A stretch of DNA of 8,170 nt, taken from CAZFPA01 sp964520975 (lineage in GTDB: Bacteria > Bacillota > Negativicutes > Selenomonadales > Selenomonadaceae). The stretch is taken from contig CAZFPA010000078.1 of the NCBI GenBank assembly GCA_964520975.1, forward strand, positions 1-8,170, in the 5' to 3' direction. Positions 1 to 6,126 of the stretch are shown here, piece by piece. Both the position numbers and the translations under genes were made by a program. Numbering within the stretch: the stretch's first letter is position 1; each line of letters begins with the position of its first letter. The notes under the pieces were generated by a model, which had not been told where the DNA came from, made no database searches, and saw only the letters and a program-made list of their open reading frames with translations.

Positions 1-52
1 ATGGAAATTCAGACAAGTAATTCGACTAGGTATTTCGTGCACGCTGTACTAG
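1..52 (+). repeat. Left copy of 51-bp terminal inverted repeat; possible 3' end of a gene
   Basis: Bases 2-43 are an exact reverse complement of 8102-8143, and the match continues to base 52 (partner 8093) with only two mismatches, at 44 and 49. Read from base 2, the repeat is an open frame ending in TAG at 50-52: WKFRQVIRLGISCTLY. The other copy reads the same with M for L, and ends at the same stop, after which the two sequences become unrelated. Three differences (bases 1, 44, 49) fall at codon positions 3, 1 and 3, which fits coding sequence. The codons (AGA, CGA, CTA, GTA) are unlike the GC-rich codons of the neighbours, suggesting a foreign or mobile origin. It could be the end of a transposase, of a duplicated accessory gene, or a non-coding recombination site. 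I do not recognise the protein. Confidence 0.55.
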
Positions 53-260
53 CTTTGCGTTGCAACGAGACGGGGGACATCTTGTTCCAGGTTATACTAT
101 ATCCGAGGGTTTGCTGTGGCCAAAAAATACTGCCGGTCCCTGCTGATAAAAATTGTTTCAAAGGCAGGATTTTCACAGGAGGCGTCGAATTTGGCTATAT
201 AGTGGGTTTTTGTAACTATTTTTTCACGCTTATTACTTTGATGAAATCGTGGTGATTCTT
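53..260 (+). other. AT-rich leader upstream of the TPR gene, no gene recognised
   Basis: A reading frame from base 1 to 255 stays open here, but its translation has no recognisable domain, is rich in Cys and aromatics and overlaps the next gene, so I treat it as chance. The stretch holds a 10-bp perfect palindrome at 58-67 (CGTTGCAACG), a -10-like TATACT at 93-98 without a convincing -35, and a block at 162-190 containing GGCAGGATTTTC and GTCGAAT. From memory, boxes of this kind precede many genes in clostridia and Negativicutes; I cannot verify this. The AGGAGG inside it (177-182) is not followed by a usable start codon at normal spacing. Confidence 0.35.
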
Positions 261-1409
261 GTGGACTTTTTGCTTATTACCTTAGCCATAATGTCCGTCA
301 GTATCCTGCTCATCTACAAAATCACGAATTTCTGCGGTCTGCAGCTGAAGTTTCAGGCATTGGTACTCTGTGCCATCCTGGCCTTTGTCGTCAATTTCTC
401 GACCTTGATGATCTCTGCCTATCTCACCAGGGAGCATTTCATGCTCATTGCGGGACTGGTATTCGCCTCAGCGGCCGCGGTCACCTTTTACAACGAACGC
501 CTGCTGCACCGCCGGAGGCCTGCACAGGAACTGGCCACAGCCGGTACAGCTTCTCTGCTGCCAGCTGCGCTGCCGGAAAGCACACAGTCGGAAGAGGATT
601 TCCCTGCGCGCTCTTCCGTAGCGGCGTCCGTGCCAGACGAGAAAGAACAACCCGACGAGACCGCTCCGGTGCCTTCGACGGCCAGCGAGCCGGCAGTTGA
701 ACCCCATCCGGTTCCTGCCGCTCCTGCAGCCATAACCGAAGAAACGGCTGCAGAGCCTTCGGCGCCAATACCGCCGGCAGCTCCGGTCAGCGAAGCTGCA
801 GCAGAGCCAGCAGACGCTGCGGTACCGGAGCCTGTAGCTGCTGTTCCCGCAAGGGTCTATCCGTTCCATCGGAGCGAACGGTCCTTGCGTGGTCGGCAGC
901 GCCGTCGGCTGTGCTGGCTGCCAGCAGTCCTCACCCGCACGGTCGCCGACATCGTGCGCGAGGATATGGAGAACGATCAGCTGCTGAAGCTTACCGCTGT
1001 ACTGGCCAAGCTCGGCTCGCTCGATGATCTTCTCGACTACGCATTCGATCAGAAGGACCGGCACAACTACTCAAATGCCCTGTTTGCCTACAAGCAGGCT
1101 CTGAGCCGCTATCATGAAGACAGCTACGCGCCCTTTATCGTGATTGAAATGGGCAATATCTATAAAAACAATGGTGCCTATGACGATGCCATCCATGCAT
1201 ACCGCAATGCGATGACACTTGCCGCTGTCACCAGCAACGCGGATATCCGCGAGGAATTCACAAAGAACATTGATTATCTGCGCATTGTGAAGCTTGTTCT
1301 CGCGCGTCATCATGCGTCCAAGCTCGCCTTTGAAAAGATTCCTGCTGACTGGCAGCAGGAAATCGAGCGCATCTTCCAAAAACGTCATTCTCAGAAATCT
1401 GTATCTTAA
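261..1409 (+). CDS. Membrane-anchored tetratricopeptide-repeat protein
   Basis: The predicted product has about 382 residues. The N-terminal part holds three hydrophobic segments, roughly residues 3-20, 30-55 and 60-77, so it is probably an integral membrane protein. An Ala/Pro/Glu-rich, low-complexity linker (about 90-200) and a basic patch (RGRQRRR) lead to a C-terminal helical region, about 245-325, whose YSNALFAYKQAL and GAYDDAIHAYRNAM segments are TPR helices; TPRs bind other proteins. Several GTG starts are possible (249, 252, 261). I prefer 261 because GGTGAT at 251-256 resembles the end of the ribosome-binding consensus and the first membrane segment begins right after it; 249 would add four residues. 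The PRC-barrel gene follows after 39 bp with no terminator, so the two are probably one operon. The partner and the exact function are unknown. Confidence 0.8.
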   Translation: MDFLLITLAIMSVSILLIYKITNFCGLQLKFQALVLCAILAFVVNFSTLMISAYLTREHFMLIAGLVFASAAAVTFYNERLLHRRRPAQELATAGTASLLPAALPESTQSEEDFPARSSVAASVPDEKEQPDETAPVPSTASEPAVEPHPVPAAPAAITEETAAEPSAPIPPAAPVSEAAAEPADAAVPEPVAAVPARVYPFHRSERSLRGRQRRRLCWLPAVLTRTVADIVREDMENDQLLKLTAVLAKLGSLDDLLDYAFDQKDRHNYSNALFAYKQALSRYHEDSYAPFIVIEMGNIYKNNGAYDDAIHAYRNAMTLAAVTSNADIREEFTKNIDYLRIVKLVLARHHASKLAFEKIPADWQQEIERIFQKRHSQKSVS

Positions 1410-1448
1410 CCATAGAGCATTGTATTTATAATTTTAGGAGGAATATCC

Positions 1449-2348
1449 ATGAAGAAAAGTGTAGAAATCCTGGGCCTGCCGATCATCAGCATTACGGAAG
1501 GCCGCGAGCTCGGCATGAGCAAGACCCTGCTCATCGATGCCAAGAACGGCGCTGTCGCTGCCATCACCATTGAGGACGAGGACTGGTACCGCGGTGTCAA
1601 GCTCCTGCCCTATGAATCCGTCATCGCCATCGGCCATGATGCCGTAACGATCACGAACAGCGAAAACATCCTCACGCTTGAGGATGCCGGCGACTATGAA
1701 AGCATGCTCGACGCGAATGTACGCATTATCGGCACGAAGGCCATCACGAAGTCCGGTACAATCCAGGGCAACGTCACGGAGATCTTCGTCGGTGACGACG
1801 GCCATGTGGAAAAATGTGAGATCAGTGCTGCCGATGGCACGACCGCTGAAATTGCCGCTGATCAGATTTCGATCTTCGGCAAGCAGGTCACCGTCATCGA
1901 ATCCGATACGGAAAAAAAAACTGAATCTGTAAGACCGGCAGCCAAGGCTGAGCCGAAAAAAGAGGCTCCCAAGGCTGAACCAAAGGCTGAAACCAAGCCG
2001 GAACCCAAGCATGAACCGGCCCCGGAGGTCAAACCGGAGCCTAAAGCTGAACCGAAAGCAGCCCCGCAGCCGGAAGTAAAAGCCGAAGAAAAACCGGCTG
2101 AAAAAGAACCGGCCAAGGCAGAAGCAAACGCCGCGGAGGAGAAACCAGCCGACCCGGCCAAGCAGATGGCTGACAAAGCCACGGAAGAGCGTCATCGCCG
2201 CTTCCTGCTCGGCAAGAAGGCCGCCCGCCGCATCACGACGGATAACGGCATCGTAATCGTCGAGGCTGGCGCTGACATCACCGAAGAGGTGCTGCAGAAA
2301 GCCAAGCTGGCCAATAAGTTCATCGAGCTTTCCATGAACGTTCAGTAA
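1449..2348 (+). CDS. PRC-barrel domain protein with a Lys/Pro/Glu/Ala linker
   Basis: The product is 299 residues. Residues 5-75 (KSVEILGLPIISI, then an acidic DEDWYRGVKLLP strand) and about 80-150 look like two PRC-barrel domains, small beta barrels related to the RimM C-terminus and the photosynthetic reaction-centre H subunit, usually protein- or RNA-binding adaptors. Residues 155-240 are a linker of repeated KAEPK/EPKAE units. The last 50 residues (RRFLLGKK, then DNGIVIVEAGADITEEVLQKAK) form a separate compact domain. No signal peptide is present, so it is probably cytoplasmic. The start is fixed by AGGAGG at 1436-1441, 7 bases before ATG. It lies 39 bp behind the membrane TPR gene, and a terminator follows. 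A run of nine A at 1912-1920 sits at the barrel/linker junction (E155-K157). Its molecular role is not known to me. Confidence 0.85.
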   Translation: MKKSVEILGLPIISITEGRELGMSKTLLIDAKNGAVAAITIEDEDWYRGVKLLPYESVIAIGHDAVTITNSENILTLEDAGDYESMLDANVRIIGTKAITKSGTIQGNVTEIFVGDDGHVEKCEISAADGTTAEIAADQISIFGKQVTVIESDTEKKTESVRPAAKAEPKKEAPKAEPKAETKPEPKHEPAPEVKPEPKAEPKAAPQPEVKAEEKPAEKEPAKAEANAAEEKPADPAKQMADKATEERHRRFLLGKKAARRITTDNGIVIVEAGADITEEVLQKAKLANKFIELSMNVQ

Positions 2349-2357
2349 AGAACCAAT

Positions 2358-2397
2358 GGGGGTGCTGCCAAGGCAGCGCCCCCTATTTATTCTTTCG
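2358..2397 (+). terminator. Intrinsic terminator after the PRC-barrel gene
   Basis: GGGGGTGCTGC (2358-2368) pairs with GCAGCGCCCCC (2373-2383) around a CAAG loop, with one G-U pair. A T-rich tail follows at 2384-2397. The stem begins 9 bp after the stop codon of the PRC-barrel gene, so the first two genes form a closed unit and the VanW gene is probably transcribed by read-through or by its own weak promoter. Confidence 0.85.
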
Positions 2398-2427
2398 CCA
2401 TGATTTTTTTACAAGGAGTCCCGCACC

Positions 2428-3687
2428 ATGCAGCCATCACAGCGTATTTTTACCTTCACGATATTTCTGAGCTTCATACTGGCCATCCTGGGTGTATCCT
2501 TCGCCGGAGCAACGCTCGCCATCACCAACAGCGGGCGCATTGCCTATGGCGTCCATTTTGAAAACACCCCGCTGAACGGCCTGTCCCGCGAGGAGGCCGC
2601 GGCCTTCCTGCAAAAGGCGGCCCATCAGAAGCTGTCCAAAAACGCTCTGATCTTTTCCTATCAGGACAAGACCTGGCAGATCACCCCGTCCGAAATCAGT
2701 CTGAGCGCTGATATGGACGCTACCCTGGAACATGCCTATGCGATCGGGCATTCCGGCCGCGTACTGGAGGATCTGGTGGAAAATATCCGCTGTGCTTTCT
2801 ATGGCCGCCGCGTCGAATTCGTCGTCAACTACGATGGTGCAGCCCTCAAAGATAAGCTGGATGGTATTGCTCAGCCGGTGAATACGCCGCCGCAGTCCGC
2901 CCGCTGCTTCCTCGGCCCCGGCGGCAGCATCCAGCGCCGTCCAGCGGTCATCGGTCGCACCCTTGATACCGATGCCCTGGCAGAGAGCGTCAACGATGCA
3001 CTGCTGCATCTGGATCTGCCAAAGCGCAGCGCCCTGTCCGTGCACGAAACGGCTCCGGACATCACAGATGCAGCCCTGGCCCATATCGATACGGTGCTCG
3101 GCGTCTACACCACGCATTTCAACAGCGGCAACAGCAACCGCAGCCAGAATATCCGCATTGCTTCCGAAGCACTGAGTCAGCAGCTCATCAAAAGCGGCAG
3201 CGAATTCTCCTTCAACCAGACGGTCGGCAGCCGCGTTGCCTCAGCCGGCTACAAGGATGCCGCCGTCATTGTCGACGGCAAAGTGGAGCAGGACATCGGC
3301 GGCGGTGTATGCCAGGTCAGCTCAACACTCTACAACGCTGTGCTGCTGGCCGGCCTGCAGTCCACTGAACGCACCTCGCATTTTTACCCCTCAAGCTACG
3401 TCCCGGCCGGTCTCGATGCAACCGTAGCCGATGGCCAGCTCGACTTCAAGTTCCGCAATGTCCTGCCCCATAACGTCTACCTGCTGAGCAGTGTCTACGG
3501 CAATACCCTGACCATCTTCGTGCTCGGGACCCGGGCCGATCTTGACGGCAGCCATATCACGCTGCGCACACAGACAGAAAAGCCGGGCCCTGGCCCCACT
3601 GTCTCCGCCTACCGCATCTATCAGAAAAACGGGCAGGACATTCAGACGGAATTCCTCCATACCGACCACTACGATGTACAGGGTTAA
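2428..3687 (+). CDS. VanW family protein (YoaR-like), membrane-anchored
   Basis: The product is 419 residues. A single hydrophobic segment at about 10-32 is a signal anchor, putting the rest outside the cytoplasmic membrane. Residues about 75-205 resemble the peptidoglycan-binding-like domain found before VanW in YoaR proteins. The VanW domain spans about 222-368, with the hallmark DIGGGVCQVSSTLYNA at 289-304 and SHFYPSSYVPAGLDATV after it. A short C-terminal extension (about 375-419) takes the place of the G5 domain of longer relatives. VanW proteins were named from vancomycin-resistance clusters, but most, including this one, have no resistance genes beside them, so a general envelope role is likelier. 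AAGGAG at 2413-2418 lies 9 bases before ATG. The gene converges on a D-Ala-D-Ala carboxypeptidase. No clear promoter is seen in the 40 bp upstream. Confidence 0.92.
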   Translation: MQPSQRIFTFTIFLSFILAILGVSFAGATLAITNSGRIAYGVHFENTPLNGLSREEAAAFLQKAAHQKLSKNALIFSYQDKTWQITPSEISLSADMDATLEHAYAIGHSGRVLEDLVENIRCAFYGRRVEFVVNYDGAALKDKLDGIAQPVNTPPQSARCFLGPGGSIQRRPAVIGRTLDTDALAESVNDALLHLDLPKRSALSVHETAPDITDAALAHIDTVLGVYTTHFNSGNSNRSQNIRIASEALSQQLIKSGSEFSFNQTVGSRVASAGYKDAAVIVDGKVEQDIGGGVCQVSSTLYNAVLLAGLQSTERTSHFYPSSYVPAGLDATVADGQLDFKFRNVLPHNVYLLSSVYGNTLTIFVLGTRADLDGSHITLRTQTEKPGPGPTVSAYRIYQKNGQDIQTEFLHTDHYDVQG

Positions 3688-3729
3688 TGCATTGGCTGCG
3701 AATAAGCAGACAAAGGACATCCACATACT

Positions 3730-3766
3730 AAAAAAACACCGGCTGCAACGCAGCCGGTATTTTTAA
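3730..3766. terminator. Bidirectional terminator between VanW and the carboxypeptidase
   Basis: ACCGGCTGC (3738-3746) pairs perfectly with GCAGCCGGT (3750-3758) around an AAC loop. An A run lies on the left (3730-3736) and a T run on the right (3760-3764), giving a U tail in either direction. The right tail overlaps the stop codon of the - strand carboxypeptidase (3763-3765), so that gene ends inside its own terminator. Confidence 0.88.
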
Positions 3767-4929
3767 CGGGCGAAAAGCCCCTGTAAGCCCTGAAGAATGC
3801 CATTTCCTACCCCTACGAAAAAGGACAACAGGCTGAAGCCAGGTTCAATGGCCGAATCAGCCAGCATATCAATCCGCTCGACCTCCTCGCCGTCATAGCA
3901 GACAATCAGGCTCCCGACCGTATCCCCGGCCTGCACCGGAGCCTGCACTACCAGCGGGATATCATAGCGGACGCTGTAATGCTCTGCGCCTTCCCCGCCA
4001 ATGAGCGGGAAATAAACATCCGCTGCGGGATGGGCACTGACCTTGTAATCCTTACCGCCCCGCACCAGCAGGGTTTTCTCCGTACGGGCCTGGTCCACGC
4101 CCTTTTCTGCCTGTACCTGCCCGAAGCTGTAATCCAGCAGAGCCGCCGCATCGGAAAACCGCGTCTCCATCGTCGGCGAATGCAGCACCACCGCGATGAG
4201 CTCGACGCCACCCCGGCGCGCCGCAGCCGCCAGACAGCCGCCCGCCGCCTCGGTCCAGCCCGTCTTGATGCCGGTCATTCCCGGATATTTCCCCAGGAGC
4301 TCATTCGTATTCGTAGCCCGCAGGGTCTTTCCCGCCGGCTGCTGACAGCGAATCGTCTGCTCGCGTGTCCCCACGATCTGCCGGAATTGCGGCAGACGCA
4401 TACCACCGGCCGCAATCTTCGCGAGATCCCGGGCCGTCGAATAATGCTCCGGATCCGGCAAGCCGTTCGGATTGTGGAAGTGGGTCTGCGTCGCCCCCAG
4501 TTCCTGCGCCTTCCGATTCATCTTATCCGCAAAGGCCGCCCGGGAGCTGGCCAGATACTGAGATACAGCTGCCGCCGCACCATTATCCGATTCGAGCATC
4601 ATCCCGGTCAGCAGTTCCTGCAAAGAAAGCTTATCACCAGCCGCCAACCCCAAATAGGAATCCTCTACAGCCGCCGCGTCACCGCTGATGGTCACGGAAG
4701 CCGCCGGATCTCCAAGCTCCAGCCCCAGGATACAGGTCATCATCTTGGTGAGGCTGGCCGGATATTCGCGCCGATCCGCGTTTTTCTCATAAACAACCCG
4801 CCCGGTCGAAGCCTCGATTACAATTGCTGACGACGCGCCAATATCCGGCTCCGCCGCCTGCACCGGCAGAGCCGGTGCAGCAAAGAACAGAACAAGCAGC
4901 AACCAAAGCAGTTTTCCCCCATACCTCAT
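3763..4929 (-). CDS. Secreted D-alanyl-D-alanine carboxypeptidase (S11 family, DacF-like)
   Basis: This low-molecular-weight penicillin-binding protein removes the terminal D-Ala from peptidoglycan pentapeptides outside the membrane, limiting cross-linking. The product is 388 residues. A signal peptide (1-26) ends at VQAA. The three active-site motifs of family S11 are intact: S59-L-T-K62 (SxxK, with the acyl-serine S59), S114-D-N116 and K222-T-G224. The C-terminal part (about 280-365) fits the PBP5_C beta domain, and the last 25 residues (SLLSFFVGVGNGILQGL) form an amphipathic helix that probably holds the protein on the membrane. Its ATG overlaps the stop of the upstream thioesterase by 4 bases (ATGA), so translation is probably coupled. 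It faces the VanW gene. Family and reaction are secure; the exact paralog name (dacF, dacB, dacA) is not. Confidence 0.95.
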   Translation of the reverse strand: MRYGGKLLWLLLVLFFAAPALPVQAAEPDIGASSAIVIEASTGRVVYEKNADRREYPASLTKMMTCILGLELGDPAASVTISGDAAAVEDSYLGLAAGDKLSLQELLTGMMLESDNGAAAAVSQYLASSRAAFADKMNRKAQELGATQTHFHNPNGLPDPEHYSTARDLAKIAAGGMRLPQFRQIVGTREQTIRCQQPAGKTLRATNTNELLGKYPGMTGIKTGWTEAAGGCLAAAARRGGVELIAVVLHSPTMETRFSDAAALLDYSFGQVQAEKGVDQARTEKTLLVRGGKDYKVSAHPAADVYFPLIGGEGAEHYSVRYDIPLVVQAPVQAGDTVGSLIVCYDGEEVERIDMLADSAIEPGFSLLSFFVGVGNGILQGLQGLFAR

Positions 4930-5381
4930 CCCTGCTCACTTCCCGCATCCCCAAACCGGCCGATGACAAAAAATGTGCCGTGCGCGCGGCCAAACAACTG
5001 CCCATCCGCAGCCAGCAGATCGCATTCGCAGACCATGGTACGCGAACCATTATGAATGACCCGCCCCCTGGCTGTCATCTCCGCCCCGGCCGGTACTGCC
5101 TGCAGAAAATTCATGCCAAAATCCAGCGTGACGACCTTCTTGCCCAATGAGAGGCAGGCCGCGCCCATCGCGGTATCCGCTACGCTCATGAGCACGCCGC
5201 CATGCGCGATTTTATAGACATTGGTAAACTCCTGGGCAATCTGCAGCCTAAGCTCCACCTGCCCGGCGGCAATTGCTGACACTGCCATGTGCAGATACTG
5301 TACAAAGGGATTTTCATCATAAAAGGACAGCAGATGCTGCTGCACCCTTGTATCCATTGTTTCGTTCATCATTTCATCCAT
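4926..5381 (-). CDS. PaaI-type hotdog-fold acyl-CoA thioesterase
   Basis: The product is 151 residues, the normal length for this family, and should be cytoplasmic. Enzymes of this kind hydrolyse acyl- or aryl-CoA thioesters to the free acid and CoA, often as a house-cleaning activity. The signature lies at residues 60-74: H60-G-G62 followed by VADTAMGAA, where D69 is in the place of the catalytic acid of PaaI. A hotdog core follows (TLDFGMNFLQAVPAG, then RTMVCECDLLAADGQLFGRAHGTFFV). Start: the - strand has AGGAG at 5396-5392, 10 bases before ATG 5381; ATG codons further in (residues 4, 5, 9) are less well placed. It is the first gene of an operon with the carboxypeptidase and has a promoter at 5446-5417. 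The true substrate cannot be read from the sequence. Confidence 0.9.
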   Translation of the reverse strand: MDEMMNETMDTRVQQHLLSFYDENPFVQYLHMAVSAIAAGQVELRLQIAQEFTNVYKIAHGGVLMSVADTAMGAACLSLGKKVVTLDFGMNFLQAVPAGAEMTARGRVIHNGSRTMVCECDLLAADGQLFGRAHGTFFVIGRFGDAGSEQG

Positions 5382-5416
5382 TATTTTTCGGCTCCTATCT
5401 TACTTGAATGCTTCTT

Positions 5417-5446
5417 ATTATAACGCCATTGTTCAAAATTTCGCAA
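5417..5446 (-). promoter_or_regulatory. Promoter of the thioesterase-carboxypeptidase operon
   Basis: On the - strand TTGCGA (5446-5441) and a perfect TATAAT (5422-5417) are separated by 18 bases. Transcription would start near 5410, leaving about 30 bases before the thioesterase ATG. The -35 lies within an 8-bp hairpin/dyad, AATTTCGC (5437-5444) and GCGAAATT (5448-5455), so a repressor could act here. The whole site lies within the first copy of the 37-bp direct repeat. Confidence 0.65.
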
Positions 5447-5454
5447 CGCGAAAT
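5418..5454. repeat. Direct repeat copy 1 (37 bp, pair with 5558-5594)
   Basis: Bases 5418-5446 are identical to 5558-5586, and the next eight differ only at 5447 and 5449 (C to T in copy 2). The copies are exactly 140 bp apart. This copy holds the -35, the spacer and most of the -10 of the thioesterase promoter. Confidence 0.85.
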
Positions 5455-5557
5455 TCTTCCGCTCAGCGTTTCAACAAGGCGTGCAATATCAACGCACCGC
5501 CTGCTATTTCTGTTTGCACTCACCCACCTGCAGATATGGCGAGCATCCTGTTCCGAG
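5447..5557. other. Spacer between the two direct repeats, no gene
   Basis: This is the centre of the 327-bp stretch (5382-5708) that lies between the thioesterase and hemerythrin genes. I see no gene in it. A - strand frame covering both repeats stays open, but it has no domain and runs into the promoter. The spacer holds a possible hairpin, GGCGTGC (5478-5484) pairing with GCACCGCC (5494-5501) with one bulged base. The rest is unremarkable. Confidence 0.5.
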
Positions 5558-5594
5558 TTATAACGCCATTGTTCAAAATTTCGCAATGTGAAAT
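5558..5594. repeat. Direct repeat copy 2 (37 bp, pair with 5418-5454)
   Basis: It matches copy 1 at 35 of 37 positions. Read on the - strand it again has TTGCGA (5586-5581) and an 18-base spacer, but the -10 is TATAAC instead of TATAAT, so it is at best a weaker second promoter for the thioesterase operon. The short dyad AATTTCGC/GCGAAATT of copy 1 is partly degraded here. Confidence 0.85.
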
Positions 5595-5651
5595 CCTTTT
5601 CTGGAAAAGCATATACCTGTAACAAATGTGACCGAAGCGCTCCGTTCCTTA

Positions 5652-5660
5652 TGCTATACT
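5652..5660 (+). promoter_or_regulatory. Extended -10 promoter of the hemerythrin gene
   Basis: TGCTATACT is a TG-extended -10 (TATACT at 5655-5660) placed 49 bp before the hemerythrin ATG, giving a start of transcription near 5667 and a leader of about 42 bases. No good -35 lies at the normal distance, as is usual for extended -10 promoters. A repeated hexamer, TGTAAC-AAA-TGTGAC (5618-5632), lies just upstream and could bind an activator. Confidence 0.5.
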
Positions 5661-5708
5661 GAACGTAACACAAGGCGAAACCGCAAAAGCGATAAAGGAG
5701 ATGTTTCT

Positions 5709-6104
5709 ATGTATACAGGACAATTAACCGACCAGCACCAGAAACTTTGGACACTCATTCATGCGATGGAGAACTCCTCCCCCGCTGATGCGGCAGGCAC
5801 CGCGCGCACTGTCGCCCAGCTCAGCGGCATCCTGAGCATCCATCTGGCCGCCGAAGACAAATACCTGTATCCGAGCCTGAAAAACAGCCCGGATGACAAG
5901 ATCCGGGCTGTCGCTATCCGGTATGAAAAGGAAATGGGCCACCTGGCCGCTACCTATACTGCCTATCGCAATCAATACAGCACCGCCTCGCGGATTGAAG
6001 CGGATCCTGCCGGCTTCACCCGTGAAACCCGCCGCATCCTGCAGGCCCTTTCGGAGCGTCTGACGCGTGAGGACCGGGAACTCTATCCGCTGCTGACCGA
6101 CTGA
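5709..6104 (+). CDS. Hemerythrin-like HHE-domain protein
   Basis: The product is 131 residues, a four-helix bundle that in relatives binds a non-haem iron pair and takes part in oxygen, NO or iron handling in the cytoplasm. Visible likely ligands are H10 (DQHQKLW), H45-xxx-E49 (IHLAAEDKYLYPSL), H78 (EMGHLA) and E121 (REDRELYPLL). In the second half, the His expected four residues before E121 is R117, so the canonical set is incomplete. From memory, a small subfamily of hemerythrin-like proteins shares an Arg there, so it may be typical rather than damage. Start: AAGGAG (5695-5700) lies 8 bases before ATG 5709; an in-frame GTG at 5628 would add 27 residues that lie over the promoter and look unlike the domain. 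It is a single gene, convergent with the sulfhydrylase. Confidence 0.85.
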   Translation: MYTGQLTDQHQKLWTLIHAMENSSPADAAGTARTVAQLSGILSIHLAAEDKYLYPSLKNSPDDKIRAVAIRYEKEMGHLAATYTAYRNQYSTASRIEADPAGFTRETRRILQALSERLTREDRELYPLLTD

Positions 6105-6126
6105 CATCGCGAGGAATCCCCACATA

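Noticed and set aside
1..255. 84-codon open frame on the + strand from the first base, MEIQTSN to MKSW
   Set aside because: No recognisable domain, no ribosome-binding site in view, and it overlaps the next gene. The right copy of the repeat has TTG for ATG and stops a few codons after the repeat. The frame read from base 2 fits the two copies better.
1427..1432. TATAAT just before the PRC-barrel gene
   Set aside because: No -35 at 16-18 bases, and transcription would start inside the ribosome-binding site; an operon with the TPR gene is simpler.
1939..2160. DNA tandem repeat in the PRC-barrel linker
   Set aside because: The KAEPK units are similar in protein but vary at the DNA level and in spacing, so it is low-complexity coding and not a clean repeat array.
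1434..2195. 253-codon - strand frame rich in Phe, Arg and Gly
   Set aside because: It is the antisense of the Lys/Pro/Glu/Ala linker of the PRC-barrel gene.
2428..3687. Vancomycin-resistance gene, from the VanW name
   Set aside because: No VanR/S/H/A/X/Y genes in the window; YoaR-type VanW proteins are widespread in susceptible bacteria.
3979..4830. 283-codon + strand open frame inside the carboxypeptidase
   Set aside because: It is a basic, Arg/His-rich shadow of the GC-rich carboxypeptidase gene, which has all its catalytic motifs on the other strand.
5395..5673. 92-codon - strand open frame across the two direct repeats
   Set aside because: It covers the thioesterase promoter and the hemerythrin promoter, has no domain, and ends just before the thioesterase ribosome-binding site; the repeats explain it better as regulatory DNA.
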